NCBI GenBank assembly: GCA_963821815.1
Contig: CAWGFG010000006.1
Span: 1 to 64,000, forward strand
Length of the DNA: 64,000 nt
Direction of reading: 5' to 3'
DNA from: JASGTU01 sp963821815
GTDB taxonomy: Bacteria > Chloroflexota > Anaerolineae > Caldilineales > Caldilineaceae
Made by a program: the position numbers and the translations under genes. The notes under the pieces were generated by a model that saw only the letters and a list, made by a program, of their open reading frames with translations, was not told the DNA's origin and made no database searches. This document shows, in pieces, positions 8,869 through 18,782 of this stretch (position 1 is the stretch's first letter; each line of letters starts with the position of its first letter).

Positions 8869-9681
8869 CTATGCCAAAGCTGATTCACAGGGAAGCATGG
8901 TCCGACAACGCGGGAAGTTGGAGCAACCCCAGAACTGCTGCCCCTGATTGTTACCCTTCTTGGCCGTACGCAGGATCATTTCACCTCCACATTTAGGGCA
9001 CATGGGTGGCGAAGACATATCCACACTTCCCTCTTCGTGGTGCTGATGGCCGTTGCTCGACATGGGTTTAAGGAGTGCTATCTGGTCAAAAGTAGGTCCA
9101 TGTATAGTTGTCGGCTCTTCGTCACTAGAGTCAACAGGCAAGACGTCTTTGAGCAGCGCTTTGATTTCTTGAGTCTGGTACCCATGCTGCACGCGCACAC
9201 GGAGCAAGGTCAGCCGTGCAGCGGCAAAAACACCTTCAACAAAGGTATCCCGTTGGCTGCGATCGGCGCGCGCGTGGCTCTTGTCGTCCAGTTCGATGCT
9301 AGCCACGGGCGTAAGCGTCTTGGGATCACACAGCACAAAATCTACATGCTTGCGATCGATCTTATTGGTATACACGCGATATTCGCGTGGATCGCTTGAC
9401 TTTACAAAGAACAGATCGGATAGCGAGACTTTGGGACAGATCAGCAGGCGTGTGCCGACGACGCTTTTAAGTACATGATAGAAGCTAAGTTCGGCGGGCG
9501 ATAGGAAATCATCACGGATCCGGTACGGAAAGACAGGTGCCACCTGCTCATTGGTGTTCTCATGCTGCTCATCGGCCAGTCGATCTATAATCCAATCAAA
9601 CAGCTCGTTGACGGCGGCTTCCGATAGACCGAGTGCTCGCAGAATTTTCCGTAACAGGCTAAACTTCGTCGTATCTGCCAT
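8869..9681 (-). CDS. DUF2726 protein with C-terminal topoisomerase-type zinc finger
   Basis: 271-residue protein. Residues about 55-185 match DUF2726, a domain related to restriction-endonuclease-like folds: FLSPAELSFYHVLKSVVG, KVSLSDLF, then KHVDFVLCDPKTLTPVASIE and LDDKSHARADRSQRD. The D-(V)D, E-L-D-D and following K are plausible nuclease-type residues, but activity is not established. After a linker, residues about 220-265 carry a zinc finger of the topoisomerase I C-terminal type, CPKCGGEM...FWGCSNFPRC. The ATG at 9681 (MADTTKF) is preferred over 9693 because GGAG lies 6 bp upstream of it. A role in nucleic-acid binding or repair is an inference. Confidence 0.85.
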   Translation of the reverse strand: MADTTKFSLLRKILRALGLSEAAVNELFDWIIDRLADEQHENTNEQVAPVFPYRIRDDFLSPAELSFYHVLKSVVGTRLLICPKVSLSDLFFVKSSDPREYRVYTNKIDRKHVDFVLCDPKTLTPVASIELDDKSHARADRSQRDTFVEGVFAAARLTLLRVRVQHGYQTQEIKALLKDVLPVDSSDEEPTTIHGPTFDQIALLKPMSSNGHQHHEEGSVDMSSPPMCPKCGGEMILRTAKKGNNQGQQFWGCSNFPRCRTMLPCESALA

Positions 9682-9920
9682 ACCGTGCTCCATGGTGGAT
9701 TTTGGGTTTTGCGTATCTGTGCCTTCCTAAGCAGGGCATATACAGTTGCTCTGGAAGACTATATACCTACAGAACCTCTAAATCACGCGACAATTGTCTT
9801 GGCCCGGGCTAGCCGGCTTGACCACGTCTTCATGGACGCTCCCGGCGTATTTTACGATAGCTTTCGGGCACGAGTTGCACTGCACACTCTTCTGTGGGTT
9901 TTTGACGGTCGTTAGCAACC

Positions 9921-10439
9921 TTGTATCGGCTTGCGCGCCACATGCTACTTCCTGACCGCATTTTAGGCCTTGTCGGCGACGAGAGAGGAGACCTCTTACT
10001 AATGATGAATGAACAGGGCGAGCAATGGCTAGACGACCACTTCCCTATCGTCGAATCATTTTCTGATTTTTCGGGAAAACAGCGAGAATTCGTGATCGAG
10101 TTGCAGCCTCATCCGAGAGGATACTTCCTCCGGGCAATTGAGAAGCGACAATCACTGGAGGATGATGGGTATCAGTTCGCGGCTTACTCGCCCACCGACG
10201 CTTTCTACGCCCTTGGTGTGCTGCGTGACAAGATCAGGAAAGGATTGGCAACACGCTATCTCACTCCGGAACAGGGCAGTCGTCAACTGAGTCACGACAG
10301 ACTGAAGGGGCGCATCGGCTATGGAGGCGTAGTCGTTGATGGTGAGTTCATCACATTCGATGAGTTGGGCTATCTGCTGCAAACTTACGAGGGGTTTCAA
10401 TTTTCCCTCTCAATCATGGACCTATGTGACGAAGCGTGA
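9921..10439 (+). CDS. Conserved-looking hypothetical protein
   Basis: 172 codons from a TTG at 9921; an ATG at 9942 (MLLPDRILGLVG) is an equally likely start, and neither has a clear ribosome site. I do not recognise the family. The sequence has normal protein composition: an N-terminal strand-rich part (ILGLVGDERGDLLLMMNEQG), a central segment with charged helices, and a C-terminal part (GYGGVVVDGEFITFDELGYL) ending in LQTYEGFQFSLSIMDL. No signal peptide or membrane segment. The C-terminal glycine-rich strand followed by a helix suggests a small single domain. The neighbours are a DUF2726 gene facing the other way and a broken gene downstream, so context does not help. Confidence 0.6.
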   Translation: MYRLARHMLLPDRILGLVGDERGDLLLMMNEQGEQWLDDHFPIVESFSDFSGKQREFVIELQPHPRGYFLRAIEKRQSLEDDGYQFAAYSPTDAFYALGVLRDKIRKGLATRYLTPEQGSRQLSHDRLKGRIGYGGVVVDGEFITFDELGYLLQTYEGFQFSLSIMDLCDEA

Positions 10440-10516
10440 AAAAAGCACAACGGCAGTAGATCCATCAATTCAAGACTTTGGCAAGTGATATCAAACAGTG
10501 GAGGGATACCAAGCAC

Positions 10517-11129
10517 GTGAGTTACTTCCCCAAAGAACCAAAGAAAATCCGAGAACGCATCAAGCGCTACGAGCGCGGCCTGGCAAGCGAGAAGCGCCGC
10601 TTTGGTGGCTATGACGACAGCGCCGGCAAACGCTATCTCCTTGGCCCACTGTAACTGCTGCTGGGTGATATAGATGGAGCGTGCGAATCTTTCGCCTGGT
10701 TCCAACGTGCCTTTCCCGATGATATGGGTGAGCCGTTCCAGTATCTGTGCTGGACACTGGCACTCCATCAGATCGGAGAACGGCGAAATGCAGCCAGGAA
10801 ACTCGCGGCAGGCCTGGTTCCGAAACCACTCTATTGTGGAACGGCTACTTGGGATCGAAGAGCCGCGTCCAGAAATTCGGTACGGTACGAACTGGGAAGA
10901 GCCTGAGTACGTGGAGCAAGGTCCCACTGAGCTTTTCAGTCTATGGGATGATGATGCACTGGCATGGGCTGGAGATGCCTATGGACAAGCGTGGTTCAAA
11001 GAGGCGCGGACAGACTACTTGGAGATTGAGCGGCGCTTGACGAATGAGCCCGTCGGCCCTGAGAGAAGTCGCCTGGTCAATAGGAAATTTCAGCTCCTGA
11101 AATTCGAAGATGTTGAAACCGGCGAATAG
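10517..11129 (+). pseudogene. Broken hypothetical protein with TPR-like helices
   Basis: A frame starts with GTG at 10517 and reads SYFPKEPKKIRERIKRYERG, then KRYLLGPL before a TAA stop. The same frame continues with LLLGDIDGACESFAWFQRAF and PFQYLCWTLALHQIGERRNA, a helix pair like a tetratricopeptide repeat. A frameshift near 10830 moves it to HSIVERLLGIEEPRPEIRYG, LFSLWDDDALAWA and a stop at 11129. One nonsense mutation and one frameshift thus break an otherwise continuous protein of about 200 residues. The family is not recognised; proteins of this type are often called TPR-repeat hypothetical proteins. Confidence 0.65.
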
Positions 11130-11899
11130 AAAGCCATTACAGTCAGGCGAGATTAAAGAGCATTCTCCTGCAGCGCCTTGCTGTGGGGCTTCCTAGCTGC
11201 TGGCTACCTACACGCACTGATCGTGTCCAATCTAGGATACCCGGCTTTCCGTTCAGCGTAACTTCACGGCCCTAAACTCCTGCGTACTCACAACAGCCTC
11301 AAGTTTCACAAACGACTGTTACGAATATTTGGCTGCCCTGACCTGGACAGAAATCAGGTTGAGGATTTGGTTGGAAACCTTATAGAAGCGTTCAAATGCT
11401 CATGGAACGTCTCTCACACAGGATTCAGCGAAGATCATTTAACAACGGGAATGGCGCGCCTTCCAGACGTCGATGGCACACGAGTGCTCATCGATGCGGG
11501 TAATAGATATGAAGCGGTTGCCTGGATGTTTCCTGTACGCCGATTGTGCAGGACGGCAATAAGGCTGGATAGTTCCGAGGGGAAAGGTAATATTTCGGTA
11601 CAAGCTACAATCATTTCTTGAATAAACTGGGTTTCCTAGAACAGTCGGACTCTGTAAAACAGTCAGTGCCGATAGTGTCTGAAACCACACTCGCCTGCTT
11701 TTTCCCTCCGGGAGGGGTTTTGGCCGCACTAACTTCGAGCTCCTCAGGCAACGAGTGCTGGCGGCCTAGTGACGCTTTACTGACCGATTTCACCAAAGGT
11801 GCGGATGAACCCGTTTCTGGGGGACTTACCATTGGCGGTGACACCAGCGCAACTTTTTTTGCCTTACTACGGTCGATGAGACGATGCCGCAGGCGGCGG
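11130..11899. other. Gene-poor stretch
   Basis: No gene is supported. Short open frames on both strands (for example 11367-11621 and 11618-11923) overlap, lack ribosome sites and show no recognisable motif. The stretch separates a broken TPR-like gene from IS110 relics and may be further degraded sequence. Confidence 0.4.
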
Positions 11900-12355
11900 C
11901 TACGCCATCGTAATATTGCTTGAGGGCATACTTCCCCTTGACGCCCTCAGAGCGGCCATATAGAGAAGACGGCGCATCTCACTGTCACCCATTTTGGAAA
12001 TACCGGGGCGTTTGCGCACAGCGCCCCGGGGGCACCCGCCACTTTCATAGGGCTGGGGGTCCAGACCTACAAAGGCAGTCAACCCTTTGGCATCGCCTTG
12101 GCCACTGGTCCGATTTTGCCATTGAAAGAGCTTGACCATGAGCGGAAGGACGACTTTAGGACCAACTCCTGGCAATTCCAGGAGACGGGTCATGTTCTGT
12201 TGGAAGGGCTCGTGGCTCTGCCCCAGCTTATCAATGGCCTGCTCGATCTCAGCCAGTGCGTCTTTCAATGCCTCAATCACCTGTTGTAAGCTCTCCTGAA
12301 CTTGAGGAGCCATGCCAGGGCGCTGCGCACACTCTGCGAGCCGGTTGCGTTCCTC
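11900..12355 (-). pseudogene. IS110-family transposase, C-terminal fragment
   Basis: C-terminal (Transposase_20) part of an IS110-family DEDD transposase. It reads ALAEIEQAIDKLGQ, then the helix-hairpin-helix MTRLLELPGVGPKVVLPLM, then LTAFVGLDPQPYESG and GISKMGDSEMRRLLYMAAL. The N-terminal RuvC-like catalytic domain is absent. The upstream codons (EERNRLAECAQRPG) also fit the family. It directly abuts the end of a different IS110 relic, so two elements have been stacked or recombined. Confidence 0.8.
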
Positions 12356-13721
12356 CTAAGAAACAGCGGAGTCCTGGAGGGGAATCAGGTCGAAATTGAG
12401 CGTCTTCGCCAAGCGTTTCAGAGGACGAAGCGAGCGCTGCCGTTGCTGTTCTTCGTAGACGTGGATACCTGGATCAGCATAGGGCGTGCGATTTTTGAGC
12501 ATGTGATAGACGATACGAGCGATCTTGTGGGCGGTGGCCGTGATGGCAACGGGAGCGCCATGTTTGGCTTTGATCCGGCGGTAGAAGGCGCCCAGAGCAG
12601 TCTGGGAACGGCTCCGGCTTGTGCCGCTAGGCGAAAGGCAGTGCTGGCACGGTTGCTGGTTGGGGAGGTGTGACGGCTCATGATTTTGCCAGCCGAAGAC
12701 TTGTTGTTCGGAGCAAGACCGAGCCAGGAGGCAAAGTGCTTACAGTCTTCCATTTGCTCATATCGGTGCCGATTTCCGCTAGAATGTCTTGGGCCAAGAG
12801 CACGTCAATGCCATGCACTGCGGTGAGATCGACGCCGGTGGTTTGATAGAGAACGTGCGCAGGTCAAACGTGGGGTGATGAGGTCGGTGGCGACGCTTCT
12901 CATTGGGCAGTGGCTGCTCCACCGGGTCAACTTGTGGCTCGAAGACTGCATAATGCGCTTCAATTTCAGCATCGCAAGCCGCCAGCTGCTGCGTGTAAAA
13001 ATCAAAGCCTTCGACTGCTTGGCGTAAGGCAAAGAGATGCTCTGGTTGATAATTGCCCGTCAAGGCTTTGGCAATCTCTGCTTCACTGGATTTACAGCGG
13101 GGATCGCGAAAGCGTGCAAGACAACAGGATCACGTTCACCCGCCAGAATGGTCCGAATAATCTGCATCCCCGTCAACCCTGTCAGGTCGGTAATCACGCT
13201 TGTCAGTTTAAGATTCATCAGATGCAATGCCTTTTGCATATGTTGAATCTCCTGGCTCGTTCCTGCAACAGACTTTCACGTTGGCGCACGTAGCTGCGTA
13301 GGACACAAATATCGGCAGGAGGACGAAACGAAGGCCGCCAGCAAGCCATAGCTGTGCAACTGTTGGATCCATTGGCAGTCAAGTACATCGCTCTTACGCC
13401 CGGAGACATTCTTGGTGGCTTGCGCATTCACCAAACAGACCGTCATGCCGCAGCTCTCAAGAATTTCATAGATGGGTATCCAGTAGATGCCGGTGGATTC
13501 CATGGCGACGGTGGTGATCCCGCAAGCGCATAGCCACTCTGCCAGTGCATGCAAATCGGGCGTGAAGGTCTTACAGCAACGGACGCTCTCTTCATCGCGG
13601 TCAGATGGAACACATGCCCAGATTTCACTCGCACCAATGTCGAGTCCGGCTGCATCCAGAGTTGATCTGTGTCAAGATTTCCAGTTTGCCGTGATACGCT
13701 TCGATTTTTCGGTTGTGACAT
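12356..13721 (-). pseudogene. IS110-family transposase, multiply frameshifted
   Basis: Nearly whole but broken IS110-family transposase. From the 13721 start: MSQPKNRSVSRQTGNLDTDQ, then in shifted frames LAEWLCACGITTVAMESTGI and YWIPIYEILESCGM (DEDD catalytic domain with the TVAMESTG motif). After these come AQATKNVSGRKSDVLDCQWI, RSYVRQRESLLQERA, NYQPEHLFALRQAVEGFDFY and CKHFASWLGLAPNNKSSAGK. The last part, up to about 12356, reads KRLAKTLNFDLIPLQDSAVS. At least four shifts or stops are present. IS110 elements carry long non-coding ends with bridge RNA; the ends here were not traced. Confidence 0.8.
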
Positions 13722-14172
13722 ACTGATGCCTCCTTTGCCACTCCTTCCTCATCCGAGGCTCAGACCTGGCGATGCCTACTCTTCGCGTACGCTCCTAAAC
13801 GGGGTCATAAGATGCCACCATTGCTTAAACCACGCATCCCCAGAACCATACTTTTGAACGGGCTTGCTGCACCATTGTCCGTCCGGTCTTACCTGTCTGA
13901 GTACAAGTCCAGGATACCATCACACACCCTTGCGAGCCTGTTTCTCTCTGCTTGAACCGTCACACCGGGCGGTGGACTTACTTTTGAAGCGCCTGCTCCA
14001 GGTCAAGACGTCGCTTGAGCAAACTATCCAACTGCGAGACCCGGCGGCCAGGGGCGGACGAATAGGACTGTAACAGCACGATAAGCAACGGATGATCTCG
14101 TCCAGTTAATTGTGGCGTGGCGACTCTGACGTCAACAATATACGCCGCGCAACTCGTATCTGAATCAATCTT
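13722..14172. other. Non-coding stretch next to IS110 relic
   Basis: No supported gene. The part next to 13721 may be the non-coding end of the IS110 element, where related elements encode a bridge RNA. No RNA fold was established by eye. Confidence 0.35.
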
Positions 14173-14584
14173 TCACTGCGCTTTCACAACGATCGGCGAT
14201 AACGTGTGTAGATAGGAGTAGATGTCGTGCAAGTCATCGTCGGTAGTTGCAGCACGGAATTCAGGCCAAGGCATACGCGGCTCTGAAAAACCACTCGGTA
14301 GAGTCTCCAGCGGCACTGGGCTGCCGCCTGGTCGTGTGCCTGTGCTGAAGAAGGTCATAAATTGCTCTTCGGTCCACTGTGGCACAATCAGCGCAAGATT
14401 CGGTCCTGGCGGTGGTCCTGGTTTGCCATTATCCACCTTACCCTCTAGTTGTTCGCCGTGGCACTCGCGGCATCCGAGAATATCCACCATATATTCGCCA
14501 TATTCAATGGTGCCTGGCGCAGGTTCGGCCACGTCGGCTACCGGACTCTGGGCTGTTTGGAAGCCGATGTGGAAGATTGCGCCA
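14173..14584 (-). pseudogene. Cytochrome c domain, 5'-truncated
   Basis: C-terminal class I cytochrome c domain. It shows EYGEYMVDILGCRECHGEQL with the haem motif CRECH, a proline-rich PGPPPGPNLALIVPQW and MTFFSTGTRPGG. A likely axial methionine lies in EPRMPWPEF, and YSYLHTLSP stands before the stop at 14173. Upstream, the frame AIFHIGFQTAQSPVADVAEP runs straight into the copied BTAD regulator sequence at about 14584, so signal peptide and start are lost. Such domains usually act in electron transfer at the outer membrane face. The junction has removed its promoter and secretion signal. Confidence 0.8.
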
Positions 14585-15155
14585 ACGAGCGCCGGGTATG
14601 CGCGATAGCGTCAGCAAGCTCACCGTATTTCTGATAACTGACGGCCAAACATTGCAGCGCTTCTGCAAGATTTCGGCGCAGACTCTCCGCTTGCTACGCC
14701 TGCCAGTCGTCGAACGGTTCGCTGTCTGCGAGCTTGAAGCCGGAGAGAAAGTCATCCCGGTAGAGCGACGCTGCGTGTTGCAGGCGTACTAGTCGCTCAT
14801 CGTCCATACTATCCGGCTCGTTGACGTCGAAAGCATTGACGGTACGTTCGAACTCGACCCCATCCACAAACAATTCGTCACGCATAGGCAGCGCAATCGA
14901 CTCTCGGTCAACGTCCAGCCATCCCTGGCCCAGCGATCCGTTGAGCAGGGAGAGAGTACGGCGCAGATTGCTGCATGCGGAGGTCTGGCCGTAGCCGGGC
15001 CAAAGCAAAGCGGCCAGAGTGTCTCGGCTGTGCGGTCCGGGCTCCATGGCAAGATAGGCTAACAGTGCGAGGCTCTTGCGCCGGTTGAATACGAGCGGCT
15101 GATTATCCAGTTCGATGCGCGGCGTTCTGAGAAGCAGGATTTTCAGGCTATGCAT
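14585..15155 (-). pseudogene. Truncated duplicate of a BTAD/SARP regulator 5' end
   Basis: Near-identical copy of the first 560 bp of the regulator at 15148-18479. It starts at 15155 with MHSLKILLLRTPRIELDNQP, continues through the winged-helix segment (LAALLWPGYGQTS, LRRTLSLLNGS) into the BTAD domain (RDDFLSGFKLADSEPFDDWQ). A TAG then replaces a CAG codon. The frame continues as QAESLRRNLAEALQCLAVSY and ADAIAHTRRSLAQ until the cytochrome c sequence begins. The copy is intact where the longer gene is frameshifted (FDVNEPDSMDDE is continuous here). It is missing the ATPase and TPR parts. Confidence 0.85.
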
Positions 15156-18100
15156 TGGGAGCTCTCGTTGAATGACTACTGGGCGCTGCAGAATGGTTCG
15201 AACGAGTGGCGCCAAGAAGCTCGTTGATGACTGTCTGCAGGTCACGATGCGCGCCTGTGGAAATGAGGTCTGCGTAGACGTTCGGACTTACTTTGCCCTG
15301 CCATATTGAGAGTGATTGTCGTGACTTCTCTCGTTGGTAGTGGGCAGTGAATGGGTGCTCAACAACCAGCGCCAGTAGCTCGATCGCTTCGTCAAAGCGG
15401 CCCTCGGCTGCCGCGACTTCTGCCAGCCCCGCGATGGCTTCTGTCTTCTCCCAGGCAGTACATTTACCTGATGCAAGGGCTTTGCGGAACAGGTCGTTGG
15501 CTTCGGCTATATTCGCTTCGTTCAGTTCGATCCATCCCAGCCCCAACCATACGGCTGCCAGGTATTTTGATTCACGATCCTCGAACTGATCAATGCTGTC
15601 TACCGCTTCCGCGTACCAACCGCGCGCTTTTTGGAAATACCCTTCAGCCATTTCTAGACGTCCCATCATAGTCAGCGAATCCAATAGCCGGTGATAATGA
15701 CTGTGCCTCCAATAAGATACACCTTGTAGCAAGTGCTCGCGAGCCTCTCGGTATCTCTGCTGTTCAGTTAGAATCATCCCGATTGCAATACTAGCAATTG
15801 TGGCCCAGAGATCGTCACCCAGCTCCTTGCTCCCTTGCTCTGCCTCCCTTGTCAATCTCAAGGCCTGTTGGTATTTTCCTAGCGTGATCAATAATCGAGC
15901 GAGTTGTCCACAGTGCTGAGCCCGTTGTAGATGCTCACCTATTTCCTCTCCTAATGCAATACTACGCCGCCAGGCTTTTTCCGCTTCTTCATACATGCCG
16001 AGATACCAACGTGCGTTACCGATTGCCGCTAAAACATCAGCCTGATGCCAAAGTTGCCCCTGCTCATTCCGGTACCAGATGCTAACGAATCTATCGCTCT
16101 CGTAATGCTTTAGAGCTTCTAACCCACACCGCAGTGAATCTTCATACAGACCTGACCGAAGATATAGCTGACACAATCGTCTTGCTGCATCGGATCGATA
16201 AAACAGTTCATTGTGGCCCAGATCAATCAAATCGCTGAGCCTATTCAGATCGTGAATGTATCTCTTGGCTTTCTCAATGCTCCCGGCCTGAACCGAAAAA
16301 CGCACTTGCACCATATACAACTCTGCAAGTGCTTCGATCAACTGGGTTTCATCGTTGGCGTCATGGTCTGAACTATTCATCTGGTCTAACAAAGCCATTG
16401 CTACCGTATTCAACGTCCTTTGGGTCGAACTCTGGTAGCCATAATAATCCGAGGCGCTCCATAATCGGGATAATAGTGCGTGGATAGCAGGAAGGTGCGG
16501 AAGTTCTGCAGCTGCAATCATGCCTGCATTCATATTTTCGAATTCTGGCGCATACATCTTGATGATATCGCCTGGGAATCGTGAGAGCGTTTGAAAACTC
16601 TCTAGCAACTTGGCATAGTAGTCACAATGCTTCCACCGCACCAACTCTATGCATTCTCCAGTCTCCAGCTCATGCTCTGTCATCAGCTTCTCTTCGCAGT
16701 ACTGTCGCACCAATTCATGCATATGGTAGCGACCATCTGCTCGAAGCCGCAGCCAGGATGCATCCACCAGCGTAGACAGCATCATATTATCAGCTCCGGT
16801 AACAACTTCTGCGGCCTTACGCGTGCAACCGCTGCGGAAAACCGACATCTGACGCAGAACACTGCGTTCGGCAGGCGATGCCATGCGCCAAGACTGGTCA
16901 AAGACAGCGTGCATGCTGCGATGACGCTCAGGTATATCGCGCATTGTGGTCGTGAGGATACTCAGCCCTCGTCCCATCTCGGCACTGACCTCGTGAAGCG
17001 GCAATGTTCGAGACCAACCCGCGGCCAACTCGATTGCGAGTGGCATGCCCTCTAGCGTTACGCAGATAGAAGTAATTGTGCGCTCATCCTCTGTAGACGG
17101 TTGCCAGCTAGGTCGCACTCTGCGTACCGAATCCAGCAAGAGCTGAGTGGCATCGCATTCGTTCAGCGAAGACGAGTCGTCATTGGGATCCGGCAATTCC
17201 AGGCCGTGCAGCGGCTGTAGCCACTCCTCACGCAGATTCAATCGTTCGCGCGACGTGACCATGATCTTTATTCTTGGAGCGTTTTGTATCAGTAGCGGCA
17301 GCAGGTCAGCGCCCTCCAGCAGATGCTCGAAGTTGTCGAGAACCAGCAGCAGATGCTTTTTGTGCAGTCGGTCGCACAAACGTCTTTGCGCATTGATATC
17401 GCCATAGTCATCCGGCGCTACGGCGTGTAATATCGTGGCTGCCAGTTCATCCGGCGAAGCGACCGCTGTGAGGTCGACGAAAACAACGCCGTCCTTAAAT
17501 GCATTCTGTAATTGGCTAGCTGCCTGGATCGCCAAGCGCGTCTTGCCCATACCTCCCGGACCTACGATGGTCAGCAGCCGGCAATAGGGGTCGCCTAGGC
17601 GGCTCTCAATCTGTGCCAGCTCTTGTGTGCGCCCGATGAAGGAAGTGGGCTGTTCGGGCAGATTGTGCAACGGTTGCTGGCTTGCTTCTGCTTCCTGTCG
17701 AGCTCCTTCGTGGAAAAGTAGCCGTCCTGCTCGAATTCCCTCGTATAAGGCGGTAGTCGCCTCCTCTGTGTCCATGCCCAACCTGTCAGCCAGTGTCTGC
17801 ACGCACTCCTCGTACTGGTGCACCGCAGAAGAACGGTCACCGGACTGTGCATACAAACGCATGAGCAGCCGGTGTGCAGGCTCGTGCAGCGGGTCCAGTG
17901 CCAACCAACGTCTTGTTTGGGTGATAGCGTCAGCAAGCTCACCGTATTCCTGATAACTGACGGCCAAACACTGCAGCGCTTCAGCGAGTTTTCGGCGCAG
18001 GCTCTCCGCTTGCTGCGCCTGCCACTCGTCGAACGGCTCGCTGTCTGCGAGCGTGAAGCCGGAGAGAAAGTCATCCCGGTAGAGTGAGGCTGCCTGTTGC

Positions 18101-18479
18101 AGGCGTGCCAGGCGCTCATCGTCCATACTATCCGGCTTCATGGTCGGACGTCGTAAGCATTGACGGTACGTTCAAATTCGACCCCATCCACAAACAATCC
18201 GTCACGCATAGGCAGCGCAATCGACTCTCGGTCAACGTCCAGCCATCCCTGGCCCAGCGATCCGTTGAGCAGGGAGAGAGTGCGGCGCAGATTACTGCGT
18301 GCGGAGGTCTGGCCGTAGCCGGGCCAAAGCAAAGCGGCCAGAGTGTCTCGGCTGTGCGGTCCGGGCTCCATGGCAAGATAGGCGAACAGCGCGAGGCTCT
18401 TGCGCCGGTTGAATACGAGCGGCTGATTATCCAGTTCGATTCGCGGCGTGCCAAGAAGCAGGATTTTCAGGCTATGCAT
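15148..18479 (-). pseudogene. BTAD/SARP transcriptional regulator with ATPase and TPR domains, frameshifted
   Basis: Large AfsR-like regulator in two frames. The first (18479 to 18138) holds the winged-helix DNA-binding domain: KSLALFAYLAMEPGPHSRDT and SNLRRTLSLLNGSLGQGWLD. About 5 extra bases near 18145 end it at NAYDVRP. The second frame (18141 to 15148, 997 residues) carries the rest of the BTAD domain, Walker A LTIVGPGGMGKTRLAIQAA, Walker B LLVLDNFEHLL and the GMPLAIELAAGW sensor motif. Many TPR helices follow (YLGMYEEAEKAWRRSIALGE, LGKYQQALRLTREAEQG). The ATPase-TPR part could still be made from MKPDSMDDER but would lack the DNA-binding domain. Its end overlaps the start of the truncated duplicate by 8 bp. 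Confidence 0.85.
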
Positions 18480-18782
18480 TGGGAGCTCCCATCATTTCAG
18501 TACATGCCTTGTCCTATTATGAACCCGAAAGCGAAGCCAATCAAGGGCGATTGCTATCCTATCCTGCTGATCGCGTTCCTGAATTCAGTTCGTTCAGACA
18601 ACGCGCAGGCCGGGCAGGTGAATACTCGTTCCGTATCGGCATCGGATCCAGCCAACTTCGCTTGATCTTCAGCTGGATCGATCTCGGGACGTTGACGGCA
18701 CGCTAGAAAGACAAAGCCAGGACGGTCTCTTCCTAGACTGGAATCGAAAGCGTATTTCAACTTGGATTCCAAGGAGGTGACC
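18480..18782. other. Divergent intergenic region
   Basis: Lies between the outward-facing BTAD regulator and the LVIVD lipoprotein gene, so it should hold both promoters. I could not identify a convincing -35/-10 pair. The notable element is the strong AAGGAGGTGA ribosome site at 18771-18780. Confidence 0.4.
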
